NCBI GenBank assembly: GCA_001798135.1
Contig: MGRJ01000027.1
Coordinates: 1-64,000 of the forward strand
Direction: 5' to 3'
From: Deltaproteobacteria bacterium RIFCSPHIGHO2_02_FULL_40_28
GTDB lineage: Bacteria > UBA10199 > 2-12-FULL-40-28
DNA: 64,000 nt
A program made the translations under genes and the position numbers. Below the pieces are notes generated by a model that saw only the letters and a program-made list of their open reading frames with translations, was not told where the DNA came from and ran no database searches. Shown here one piece after another: positions 1 through 6,553 of the stretch (position 1 is its first letter; every line of letters begins with the position of its first letter).

Positions 1-51
1 CTCAAACAACAATGGCAAGTGATTTACAGAAATAATAAGATTTTTAAATGA
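1..51 (+). CDS. C-terminal end of an unidentified protein (partial)
   Basis: The first frame of the plus strand is open from the window edge for 16 codons and stops with TGA at 49-51. The tail reads LKQQWQVIYRNNKIFK. The other plus frames close sooner. The ending resembles the C-termini of membrane glycosyltransferases, but 16 residues are too few to assign a family. The following hairpin at 86-124 and the convergent lipoprotein gene are consistent with a gene end here. Confidence 0.35.
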   Translation, partial: LKQQWQVIYRNNKIFK

Positions 52-85
52 TGCGGTGCGTTAGAGGGATAATGCTTAACGATTT

Positions 86-124
86 TTGCCCATACAGCCT
101 TAGAAACTAAGGTTGTATGGGCAA
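86..124. terminator. 18-bp stem-loop between convergent gene ends
   Basis: Arms at 86-103 and 107-124 pair over 18 bp with a single G/T mismatch around a 3-nt AAA loop. It lies 26 nt past the stop of the minus-strand lipoprotein gene and 35 nt past the partial plus-strand frame. Neither side is followed by a clean T tract (only five T precede the left arm), so it may be a bidirectional terminator or an mRNA-stabilising hairpin. Confidence 0.6.
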
Positions 125-149
125 GGTACAATGAAATTAAGAGTTAATC

Positions 150-671
150 TTAATTCTGCAAGAGTTTAGTGACGTTTTCATCCACAGCTATTTCACCCTC
201 AACACCCTTCACCAACGTGCTGTTTGCGCACACCTCAGCCACGTAAAAACCGTATTGGTCGCAGTAAAAATCTACGCTGGTGCAACCCGTGGAATAAACG
301 TTTTCAGTTGACCCTTCAATAAAGAGATACACAATGCCATGAATGCATTCCACATCAGCGATTGCGCCAGTTTCGCCTTCCAAATTGCAGCTGAAATAGT
401 TGTAGCCATTTTCGGTGGTTTTATCCCCACCGCAAGTGACATTGAGAGTGTCTTCATCCACAGAAACTTCGGGCATGTCTGTGGCATCGTTTTCGGTGTA
501 AATGCCCACGGTGAAATTGCCCTCCACGTTTTCTGAAGAGGAAACGCAATCTCCATTCTCGCAAATTTCCACGGAATTTGCTGGCTCATCATCTCCATCA
601 CTTCCCCCGCCACAAGCAAGTGTAAAAGGAACCAGAAGAACAAGAAGAGAACACAGTTTGAATATTTTCAT
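150..671 (-). CDS. predicted lipoprotein, unknown function
   Basis: The 173-residue product starts with MKIFKLCSLL, a hydrophobic stretch and a lipobox ending FTLAC at about residue 20, followed by GGGSDGDDE. It should therefore be lipidated on Cys20 and exported. The mature part is acidic and carries about ten cysteines, several in pairs (CENGDC, CGG, C-N-L, CIHG, CTSVDFYC, CAN), which suggests a disulfide-stabilised extracytoplasmic domain. A GTGAGG ribosome site precedes the ATG. I do not recognise the family. It is a single gene with a hairpin downstream. Confidence 0.75.
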   Translation of the reverse strand: MKIFKLCSLLVLLVPFTLACGGGSDGDDEPANSVEICENGDCVSSSENVEGNFTVGIYTENDATDMPEVSVDEDTLNVTCGGDKTTENGYNYFSCNLEGETGAIADVECIHGIVYLFIEGSTENVYSTGCTSVDFYCDQYGFYVAEVCANSTLVKGVEGEIAVDENVTKLLQN

Positions 672-843
672 AAAACCTCACAAATTTTTTAATTGCACTT
701 AAGGCTCGCACCCGCGAAGCCAACTGGTTTTTCTATAAAGCAAAAGGCGTGCCAAATAAAAAATAGTGGAAAATCAATGGGTTGTTTTTTTTAAGAAGGG
801 GGAGGGTCCAAAAAAGAAATGGTGCAGGAACAAAAATCGGACG

Positions 844-2046
844 CTATCTCATAAGGCCTGTTTCCTTGACGATGATTTCACGCATGATTTCGCTAGCACC
901 GGCCCCAATAGTGAGAAGGCGTACATCCCGAAAAATACGCGATACATCATACTCAGCCATGTAGCCATAACCCCCATGGGCCTGAACACAATCGTAAGCC
1001 AGTTTGTTTACAAGCTCGGTTGTAATCAGTTTTGCCATGGTGATTTCTTTTACACAGGGAATTTTGCGATTGTATAAATCTACCGCACGATAGGTAAGCT
1101 CTTGCGCTGCCTCAATCTCAGCAGCCCATTGCGCAAAACGATGCTGCCATACCTGAAAATCTGCCAAGCGTCGCCCAAAGGCCTGGCGCTCGTTCAAATA
1201 AGCCACGGCGTCGTTCCACAGTTGTCTGCTAGAAGCCACACTCATCACGGCAGTAATAAGCCGCTCCCCCTGAAAATTTTGCATGATGTAATAAAAACCC
1301 TTGTTTTCTTCGCCCAACAAATATTTTGCAGGAACTTTACAATCCGAAAAAGAAAGCTCGGCGGTATCGGACGAATCATTACCCATTTTTAAAAGTTTGC
1401 GCCCCACACTAAAGCCAGGACGTGTTTTGCCGTCTTCGGTTTTAGTGGGAAATAAAATAAAACTTAAACCCTGGTAGGCATTTTTAAAAGTTTCCTTGTC
1501 GGTAATGCTTCCCCCTGTACGTACAGCCAGCACAATATAGTCGGCCCGCGAACCATTGGTAATAAAGGTTTTGGAGCCATTGATAACATATTCGTTTCCA
1601 ACTTTTTTAGCTGTGGTGCGAATGCGCGCAACATCCGACCCCCCACTTGGTTCTGTAACTCCAAGAGCTAAAATTTTTTCACCCTTGATGGCAGGTTCTA
1701 AAATTTCTTTCTTTTGTTCAGGGGTGCCTAGTTTTTCGATAACAGGGCTTGTAATATCGGTTTGAACAAAAACATCCATGGCAAAACCATTCATGCGAGC
1801 GTGTGTCATCTCTTCGGCAAAAACCACCTTGTACCACAAATCACAGCCGCTTCCGCCATATTCTGCGGGATAATTAATTCCTAAAAAACCTTGATCGCCC
1901 AGTTTTTTAAAAATTTCCTTGGGAACAAACTTTTTTTCTTCCCATTCTTTTTGATGAGGTAAAAGTTCTTTTTCCACAAAGGTGCGCACACTTTTACGGA
2001 AAATTTCGTGATCTTCGGTGAAGTAAGAACGGTTTTTGTGATGCAT
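844..2046 (-). CDS. acyl-CoA dehydrogenase
   Basis: This 400-residue flavoprotein has the standard three-part acyl-CoA dehydrogenase fold: an N-terminal helical region, a middle beta region with the TEPSGGSD signature (residues 131-138) and ITNG (162-165), and a C-terminal helical region with AHGGYGY. It oxidises an acyl-CoA to the 2-enoyl-CoA and passes electrons to ETF. The position used by the MCAD-type catalytic Glu is not acidic (IGAGASEIM). The alternative isovaleryl/long-chain-type position is occupied (Glu261 in QGERL), so the enzyme probably belongs to the IVD/LCAD-like group; the substrate is unknown. An AGGAGAA ribosome site precedes the ATG. The gene is divergent from the carboxyltransferase at 2319, and a highly structured element lies in its probable 5' leader. 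Confidence 0.93.
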   Translation of the reverse strand: MHHKNRSYFTEDHEIFRKSVRTFVEKELLPHQKEWEEKKFVPKEIFKKLGDQGFLGINYPAEYGGSGCDLWYKVVFAEEMTHARMNGFAMDVFVQTDITSPVIEKLGTPEQKKEILEPAIKGEKILALGVTEPSGGSDVARIRTTAKKVGNEYVINGSKTFITNGSRADYIVLAVRTGGSITDKETFKNAYQGLSFILFPTKTEDGKTRPGFSVGRKLLKMGNDSSDTAELSFSDCKVPAKYLLGEENKGFYYIMQNFQGERLITAVMSVASSRQLWNDAVAYLNERQAFGRRLADFQVWQHRFAQWAAEIEAAQELTYRAVDLYNRKIPCVKEITMAKLITTELVNKLAYDCVQAHGGYGYMAEYDVSRIFRDVRLLTIGAGASEIMREIIVKETGLMR

Positions 2047-2072
2047 AGTTCTCCTTTTATTCGTTTATGATT

Positions 2073-2222
2073 GCATCCGGGGGTTGGTGGCTTTAAGCAA
2101 AAGCGTCTCGCAGCTGATTTGTCCTTTCGAAAAAATAAAACAAATCGGCGAGAGCGAGCGGATTCAAACCTCGATGGTTTGAAAACCGCGTCTTTTGCGA
2201 AAGACATCCAACCCCCGGATGC
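2073..2222. other. 150-bp three-way-junction-like structured element
   Basis: The outer arms 2073-2087 and 2208-2222 are perfectly complementary over 15 bp. The stem continues imperfectly with CTTT 2091-2094/AAAG 2200-2203, GCAAAAG 2097-2103/CTTTTGC 2192-2198 and CG 2104-2105/CG 2189-2190. Inside are two further hairpins. One is 2106-2111/2148-2153 plus GATTTGT 2116-2122/ACAAATC 2140-2146. The other has arms TTCAAACC 2163-2170 and GGTTTGAA 2176-2183 with a 5-nt loop, flanked by GCGG 2158-2161/CCGC 2186-2189 (the CG of 2189 can pair in either stem). It ends 26 nt upstream of the acyl-CoA dehydrogenase ATG. It could be a 5'-leader RNA of that gene or a palindromic mobile element. Confidence 0.7.
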
Positions 2223-2251
2223 TTGCATGATCCAAATTAATTTTAAAGAAA

Positions 2252-2267
2252 AATCTCTATAGAGATT
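2252..2267. promoter_or_regulatory. 16-bp perfect palindrome, likely operator
   Basis: AATCTCTA followed immediately by TAGAGATT forms a perfect 16-bp palindrome with no spacer. It sits between the structured element and the carboxyltransferase start, in the divergent promoter region of two acyl-CoA metabolism genes. A homodimeric regulator of the TetR, GntR or MarR type is a plausible ligand; no such regulator is encoded next to it. Confidence 0.55.
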
Positions 2268-2306
2268 CATCATAATTTATTTACTAGCCATTTCTAAAGA
2301 GCCCCG

Positions 2307-2312
2307 TATAAT
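2307..2312 (+). promoter_or_regulatory. consensus -10 TATAAT, 6 nt before the carboxyltransferase ATG
   Basis: A perfect TATAAT at 2307-2312 is followed by six bases and then the ATG at 2319, and there is no Shine-Dalgarno sequence. This predicts transcription starting at or beside the A of the ATG (leaderless mRNA). The -35 match is poor. Confidence 0.5.
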
Positions 2313-2318
2313 TCGCCC

Positions 2319-3926
2319 ATGCCAAGCTTAAAAGAATTAAATCAAAAGTTTATCGAACGAAAAATCAAAACCCAAAAAATGGGGGGTGATATCGAGGTAG
2401 CCAAACAAAAAGCCCAAAAAAAACTAACCGTTCGTGAACGCATTCAAATTCTTTTCGATCCGCAAACCTTTGTAGAGCAAGGCATTCTAGCCGAACATAA
2501 TTCAAACGATCCCGATATGGCCGGTAAATCAACCCCTGCAGATGGCGTGGTTAGTGGGGTGGGACAAATTTTTGGGCGAAGCGTGGCCGTTATTGCCTAC
2601 GATTTTACCGTCATAGCCGGCACCATTGGTGAAGTAAACGAGCGCAAAGCCAAACGCATGCGTGCATGGGCCGCAACGATGCGCATTCCTTTGGTGTGGC
2701 TGCTTGATTCTGCGGGAGCGCGTATTCAAGAAATTGCTTCCTCGCGCTTTGCCATGACAGGCGAGCTTTTCTACGATCAAGTGGCTCTTTCGGGTGTTGT
2801 GCCACAGGTTGCTGCCATGATGGGCCCCTGTGCTGCAGGCACAGCCTACATTGCAGGCCTGGCAGATTTTGTTCCTATGGTGAAGGGTACATCTTCCATG
2901 GCGCTAGCTGGCCCGCCTCTTGTGAAAGCAGCCATTGGTGAAGATATTTCAGCAGAAAATTTGGGTGGTTCGCGCGTGCATTGCGATATCAGCGGGGTAG
3001 GGGATTTGGAAGTTAACGATGATAAAGCCTGTTTAGAGGTGGTGCGCAAGTATCTTTCGTTTTTTCCCTCTCATAGTGGTGAAAAACCACCACGGGCAAC
3101 AGTTAAAAAAACAAGTGAGGATGTTTCGTCGCGTTTGGCAAAAGCACTTTCGGGTCAAAACCCCAATGATGAAACTTTGGATGATTCTATTTTAGAAATT
3201 TTGCCTGATAATCCGCGTAAGCACTACGATATGCGATCCATTCTTACCAAAGTGGTTGATGGAGGAGATTTATTGGAATTAAAACCCAACTTTGGAAAAG
3301 GTTTAATTACGGCTTTAGCTCGTATAGGCGGGAATGCCTTGGGAATAGTGGCCAGCCAGCCTTCTTATATGGGTGGGGTGATTAACATCGACGAATCTGA
3401 TAAGGCCGCACGTTTTATTAATTTGTGTGATGCTTTTAATATTCCCCTCGTATTTTTTCAGGATGTTCCCGGATTTATGGTGGGATCCAAGGTAGAACAC
3501 GCGGGCATTATTCGTCATGGAGCTAAAATGCTTTATGCAGTAAGCCGTGCTTCGGTTCCTAAAATCACGGTTGTGATTCGCAAAGCCTATGGAGCGGGTT
3601 ACTATGTGATGTGTGGGCGAGCCTTTGGTGCCGATAAAATTGTAGCCTGGCCCAGTGCCGAAATTAGTTTAATGGGTGCCGAAGGAGCCGTGAATATTAT
3701 TTTTAGAAAAGACATTGCAAAAGCAGCAGATCCTGAAAAACGCAGGCAAGAATTGGTAGCCGAGTACGGACAAAAAATTTCACTCGATGTAGCGGCGCAA
3801 GGGGCCTACATTGATGATGTGATTGATCCCCGAGATACCCGTAAAATTATTCTCGAAACCCTTCATTTAACTTCTCAAAAACAAATTCCTCTTCCTCAAA
3901 GGAAGCATGGCGTTATGCCGGTTTAA
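2319..3926 (+). CDS. pccB: acyl-CoA carboxylase carboxyltransferase (beta) subunit, propionyl-CoA carboxylase type
   Basis: This 535-residue protein has both carboxyltransferase halves. The N-terminal half contains KLTVRERIQILFD (about residues 46-58) and DSAGARIQE; the C-terminal half contains VFFQDVPGFMVG and the KAYGAGYYVMCGR loop. Such subunits transfer CO2 from carboxybiotin to an acyl-CoA. Length and the linker LPDNPRKHYDMR favour propionyl-CoA carboxylase, although methylcrotonyl- or geranyl-CoA carboxylase cannot be excluded by reading. The biotin carboxylase partner is not in the window. Together with the EMC genes downstream, a role in converting propionyl-CoA to methylmalonyl-CoA is the simplest reading. 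The stop overlaps the convergent hepT stop by 4 bp. Confidence 0.88.
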   Translation: MPSLKELNQKFIERKIKTQKMGGDIEVAKQKAQKKLTVRERIQILFDPQTFVEQGILAEHNSNDPDMAGKSTPADGVVSGVGQIFGRSVAVIAYDFTVIAGTIGEVNERKAKRMRAWAATMRIPLVWLLDSAGARIQEIASSRFAMTGELFYDQVALSGVVPQVAAMMGPCAAGTAYIAGLADFVPMVKGTSSMALAGPPLVKAAIGEDISAENLGGSRVHCDISGVGDLEVNDDKACLEVVRKYLSFFPSHSGEKPPRATVKKTSEDVSSRLAKALSGQNPNDETLDDSILEILPDNPRKHYDMRSILTKVVDGGDLLELKPNFGKGLITALARIGGNALGIVASQPSYMGGVINIDESDKAARFINLCDAFNIPLVFFQDVPGFMVGSKVEHAGIIRHGAKMLYAVSRASVPKITVVIRKAYGAGYYVMCGRAFGADKIVAWPSAEISLMGAEGAVNIIFRKDIAKAADPEKRRQELVAEYGQKISLDVAAQGAYIDDVIDPRDTRKIILETLHLTSQKQIPLPQRKHGVMPV

Positions 3927-4291
3927 CTTGACCAATTTGTTTTTTCTGTTTGTGAAAGAAATTTTTTGGCAAGTTCCAGATATTCTTTTTCACTAATACC
4001 AAAATAATCGTGAACTGAACTGTTTCTGGCTTCAAGAGAATTTAACCAAACTTCGGGGTCAGAAATAAAACCCAACCGAGCTGCTTCTTTAATGGCCATT
4101 TTAGGGGATGGCGCTTCAAGGCCTTCTTTTTCCACCATTTGTTTTAATTCACGCCAACCATATTCCACTAAAATCTCAAAAGCCTTTACCACGGTTAAAA
4201 AATTTAAGTCCGATTGATTTTTAGAATACTGTGCCAAAGCTTGTTTTAAGCTATGAATGGCTTTATGCTGCTTTTTCTTTTTTGATTCCAT
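3923..4291 (-). CDS. hepT: HEPN-domain toxin, HepT / HI0074 family
   Basis: This 122-residue helical protein carries R89-N-S-S-V-H94-D-Y96, an exact match to the RX4HXY active-site motif of HepT RNase toxins. In the characterised HepT/MntA systems the Tyr of this motif is AMPylated by the partner MntA, which silences the RNase. Its start overlaps the end of the mntA-like gene by 29 bp, and a GAGGA ribosome site lies just ahead of the ATG, so the two are translationally coupled. The family is also known as nucleotidyltransferase substrate-binding protein. The lysine-rich N-terminus (ESKKKKQHK) is unusual. Confidence 0.85.
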   Translation of the reverse strand: MESKKKKQHKAIHSLKQALAQYSKNQSDLNFLTVVKAFEILVEYGWRELKQMVEKEGLEAPSPKMAIKEAARLGFISDPEVWLNSLEARNSSVHDYFGISEKEYLELAKKFLSQTEKTNWSS

Positions 4292-4847
4292 CTAATAGTC
4301 CTCGTAAATAAAAATAACTTTCTTTGTGCCCCTCTAAAAAAATAAGGTTTGAGGCTGTGCTTTCTAAAAACCAAGTAGGGGCCTGATTTAAATTAACAAG
4401 ATCAACCAAAAAAACCAGATTTTCGCTGGCATCACCCACTATTCTTTTGAGCTTTAAAAATTCCATTCCTGTAATTGGCTTAGGATAGCGAAAAACTCCC
4501 AAATCCCAATCGGAATATTTTTGAGCTTTTTTACTGACACGTGAACCAAAAAGAACAACGCATAAAAGAGGATCGTGATTTGTTAAACTTTGAACAACGG
4601 GCCAAATTTTTTCAAGATCATTGATGAAGGTTTCAATAGAAATTATGGGGGTAATGAGTTGAAGGGGATCAACTTGGAGGGCCTCTGCCAAGCGGTTAAA
4701 AGCATGAACAAACGCAGATTTTCCTTCGAGTAGTGATACCAAAGTATTGCGATGGATGCCCGACCGTAGAGCCAAATCAGATAAATTGCGATAACCCTTT
4801 TCAAAAAGGACTTTTTTGAATTGAGCTTTATTGAGCTGATAATGCAT
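4263..4847 (-). CDS. mntA: MntA-type nucleotidyltransferase antitoxin with fused N-terminal HTH
   Basis: The product of 194 residues begins MHYQLNKAQF. An N-terminal Cro/CI-like helix-turn-helix (about residues 8-55, with SDLALRSGIHRNTLVSLLEG) is joined to a minimal nucleotidyltransferase whose motif is G101-S-x10-D113-W-D115, exactly GSX10DXD as in MntA antitoxins. MntA enzymes AMPylate HepT. The HTH suggests the protein also represses its own promoter. I chose this ATG rather than one six codons upstream because a consensus promoter ends 6 nt before it, so the longer form would start inside the promoter. Classical MntA lacks the HTH, so this is a fusion variant. Confidence 0.85.
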   Translation of the reverse strand: MHYQLNKAQFKKVLFEKGYRNLSDLALRSGIHRNTLVSLLEGKSAFVHAFNRLAEALQVDPLQLITPIISIETFINDLEKIWPVVQSLTNHDPLLCVVLFGSRVSKKAQKYSDWDLGVFRYPKPITGMEFLKLKRIVGDASENLVFLVDLVNLNQAPTWFLESTASNLIFLEGHKESYFYLRGLLDGIKKEKAA

Positions 4848-4853
4848 ACCACA

Positions 4854-4882
4854 AGAATAAACCAAACCCAGATTAAAGTCAA
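4854..4882 (-). promoter_or_regulatory. promoter of HTH-mntA/hepT, leaderless geometry
   Basis: On the minus strand TTGACT (4877-4882) and TATTCT (4854-4859) are separated by 17 bp. Six bases (4848-4853) then separate the -10 from the ATG at 4847. No ribosome site is present. Upstream AT-rich sequence (4885-4920) has TATACA/ATACA repeats that could bind the HTH domain. Confidence 0.65.
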
Positions 4883-5039
4883 TTATATGTATAAATTAAC
4901 TATATTTTTGTATATTTAATCCCCGGTAATCCCAGGTAATTGCTTGATCAAAGATAGGCAACTTCCCCAATTCCATGCCGATACTGGCCTAATATACCAT
5001 GGCCAATGAACTAACAATTAATCAAGGCTTGGTGGGCAA

Positions 5040-5132
5040 ATGGTTTTTAGTTTTGCAGTTCCAACTCCCAGTGAGGACGATCCTTTCTCATTTGTTTTTC
5101 AACCAGTGTGGCTCAATCCCTCGGTAACCTGA
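5040..5132 (+). pseudogene. possible detached N-terminal fragment of the following gene
   Basis: An ATG at 5040 opens a 30-codon frame reading MVFSFAVPTP-SEDDPFSFVF-QPVWLNPSVT and ends at a TGA 14 bp before the next gene, in a different frame. The reading looks protein-like. It may be a frameshifted piece of the methyltransferase-like gene that follows, or a chance frame. A competing frame from 4999 to 5127 exists. Confidence 0.3.
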
Positions 5133-5145
5133 GGATAATTTTGTT

Positions 5146-5934
5146 TTGCCTGTGGACCTTGATTTTACGGAATCTCCCCTCCCCAATCAGAAATTTGACC
5201 TCATCGATTGTAACTATGTGCTGCGTTATTTACTTAGGAAATGGGGGGATGCCACCTTAGCTCGCGCATTTTTAATGCAACTTTTTAAGTCTCTCAATGT
5301 TGGTGGAGCCTTGGTGGTTAATAATGACGACAACAATTTTGAGCTTCCTTTCTCCGATGAGGAACTTACTCAATTGGGCATTCAATGCCAAACAGTGGAA
5401 CATGCCGAAGTTGGCAATGTGTGGGGCTTGGATAGGCCTGTGCCACCCAGGATTATCAACTACCAAATTTTTACAAAAGTTTCTGAAACCCCCTTGCTTA
5501 AAGAAATAAATCGAGAAATTAAGCTGGCCTATCCTCAGAGGCAACCAGTTCCTGTTCGTGTTAGTTCCTTCAAACCAAATGTGGTAGGGGCAACCCTGCC
5601 CCCTACGCCAGAGCAGCACTGGCTGCGGCAGCCGAGTGCGGTTGCTCACCATACCCCTACTCAAAGCCCCACGCATTTTGCGGCTCTTTTAGAAAATGCT
5701 GGTTTGAATGTGGATGAATATGCCGATATTTTAGAGCCTGATGCTTTCGAAATGCTTAAAAGTGAAGGGCAACTTGAAGGCCTTGTAGCAAGCCTTAGAG
5801 AAGGTGATGAAGCTGCTTTTAATACTCAAATGGCTGAGATTGAAAATACAGTTTATGAAACACCCAGACGCTTAAATTATAGCGTTCCTTCTGGAATGCA
5901 ACGTACTGCCTTAGCCCCACTCGCACGCTTGTAA
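5146..5934 (+). CDS. truncated methyltransferase-like protein, likely decaying
   Basis: The 262-residue frame starts with a TTG codon. Residues about 16-58 (KFDLIDCNYVLRYL, then LFKSLNVGGALVVNND) resemble the late part of a class I SAM-dependent methyltransferase of the CheR type: the motif with FDLI-C-N-VL-YF, then a GG-LVV strand. The SAM-binding glycine motif that should precede is missing. The middle contains a 23-bp GTAGGGGC repeat (5584-5606) translated in frame. The C-terminal half is low in similarity to anything I know. The whole looks like a gene remnant; expression is uncertain. Confidence 0.45.
   Translation: MPVDLDFTESPLPNQKFDLIDCNYVLRYLLRKWGDATLARAFLMQLFKSLNVGGALVVNNDDNNFELPFSDEELTQLGIQCQTVEHAEVGNVWGLDRPVPPRIINYQIFTKVSETPLLKEINREIKLAYPQRQPVPVRVSSFKPNVVGATLPPTPEQHWLRQPSAVAHHTPTQSPTHFAALLENAGLNVDEYADILEPDAFEMLKSEGQLEGLVASLREGDEAAFNTQMAEIENTVYETPRRLNYSVPSGMQRTALAPLARL
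5584..5606. repeat. GTAGGGGC-type palindromic repeat, short copy inside a coding frame
   Basis: GTAGGGGC at the left and GCCCCCTAC at the right form an imperfect inverted repeat. The same terminal sequences bound the elements at 5955, 10333 and 10463. This copy lacks the second inner hairpin and lies inside the methyltransferase-like frame. Confidence 0.55.
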
Positions 5935-5954
5935 AATTCGATGGCAGAGATTCT

Positions 5955-6005
5955 GTAGGGGCGATCCTTGTGATCGCCCAGGGTGAACACAAGGTTCACC
6001 CCTAC
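5955..6005. repeat. GTAGGGGC/CCCCTAC palindromic repeat with two inner hairpins
   Basis: The outer GTAGGGGC and CCCCTAC ends enclose two tandem perfect hairpins, GGGCGATC-(5 nt)-GATCGCCC and GGGTGAAC-(5 nt)-GTTCACCC. A further hairpin CGGGCTTTAGCCCG follows at about 6023-6036. Together they fill much of the 213-bp gap after the methyltransferase remnant. Confidence 0.7.
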
Positions 6006-6147
6006 CAGATGACCAGGGGGCCCCGGGCTTTAGCCCGTGGAGATCACAAAAAAACAAAAAGTGGCAACCTTTTTCAGAAAGTGCCGATAATTATAATTGC
6101 TTTGGGCAAGGCTGGATTGCCCTCATCTAAAAAGAAAGAGGTAGAAA

Positions 6148-6474
6148 ATGAGAATAAGACCAACAATAGAAGCAGTTAATCAGTTAGAAAATATTATGGC
6201 GGGTAATCCTCTACTCTTGAGTTGTTATTTATCGGAGCAACCTAGAGAAGATATAGCAATAAGCATAGAAGCAGAGAGAGTAGATCGAATCGAAGAATTT
6301 AAAAAAGCAGATGATACGATTCCCGATCGTGTCATCGATCGGGTTTGCCGTAAATACCAAAAAGCATTAGCTCAGATAGAAGCAAAGGGTAACCCACATT
6401 ATTTTGGCATCAATCACCTTGAAGCTGCTAGGGAAGCCGTGAGACCCCTTAAATTCAGATATGGTTTAGAATAA
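6148..6474 (+). CDS. small hypothetical protein
   Basis: This is a 108-residue charged, mostly helical protein with an AGAGG ribosome site 7 nt before the ATG. It reads as real coding sequence (EAERVDRIEEFKKADDTIPD, NPHYFGINHLEAAREAVRPL) but matches no family I can name. There is no signal peptide or membrane segment. It stands alone between a repeat and the HEAT protein gene. Confidence 0.5.
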   Translation: MRIRPTIEAVNQLENIMAGNPLLLSCYLSEQPREDIAISIEAERVDRIEEFKKADDTIPDRVIDRVCRKYQKALAQIEAKGNPHYFGINHLEAAREAVRPLKFRYGLE

Positions 6475-6522
6475 TCCATTTAGATTAAATTGATTGACGA
6501 GTTAAATTGAGCATTGTAAGGC

Positions 6523-6547
6523 CCTCCTCGACGTTGAAACGAGGAGG
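6523..6547 (+). promoter_or_regulatory. hairpin that buries the Shine-Dalgarno of the HEAT-repeat gene
   Basis: CCTCCTCG (6523-6530) pairs perfectly with CGAGGAGG (6540-6547) across a 9-nt loop. The right arm contains the whole ribosome-binding sequence GAGGAGG, ending 6 nt before the ATG at 6554. In the mRNA the ribosome site would be fully base-paired, which points to translational control or to coupling with a melting signal. Confidence 0.6.
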
Positions 6548-6553
6548 TGCCCT

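Noticed and set aside
766-1077. Plus-strand frame of about 100 codons overlapping the acyl-CoA dehydrogenase
   Set aside because: It is antisense to a well-supported gene, has no family features, and follows the codon pattern of the minus-strand gene.
2158-2189. A functional tRNA-Ser gene on the minus strand within the structured element
   Set aside because: A T-arm-like hairpin is present, but no acceptor pairing, D-arm or anticodon arm can be assembled; only resemblance is claimed.
4866-6147. Integrative element or prophage around the toxin-antitoxin and methyltransferase remnant
   Set aside because: No integrase, transposase, phage gene or direct-repeat boundary was found; only dispersed palindromes.
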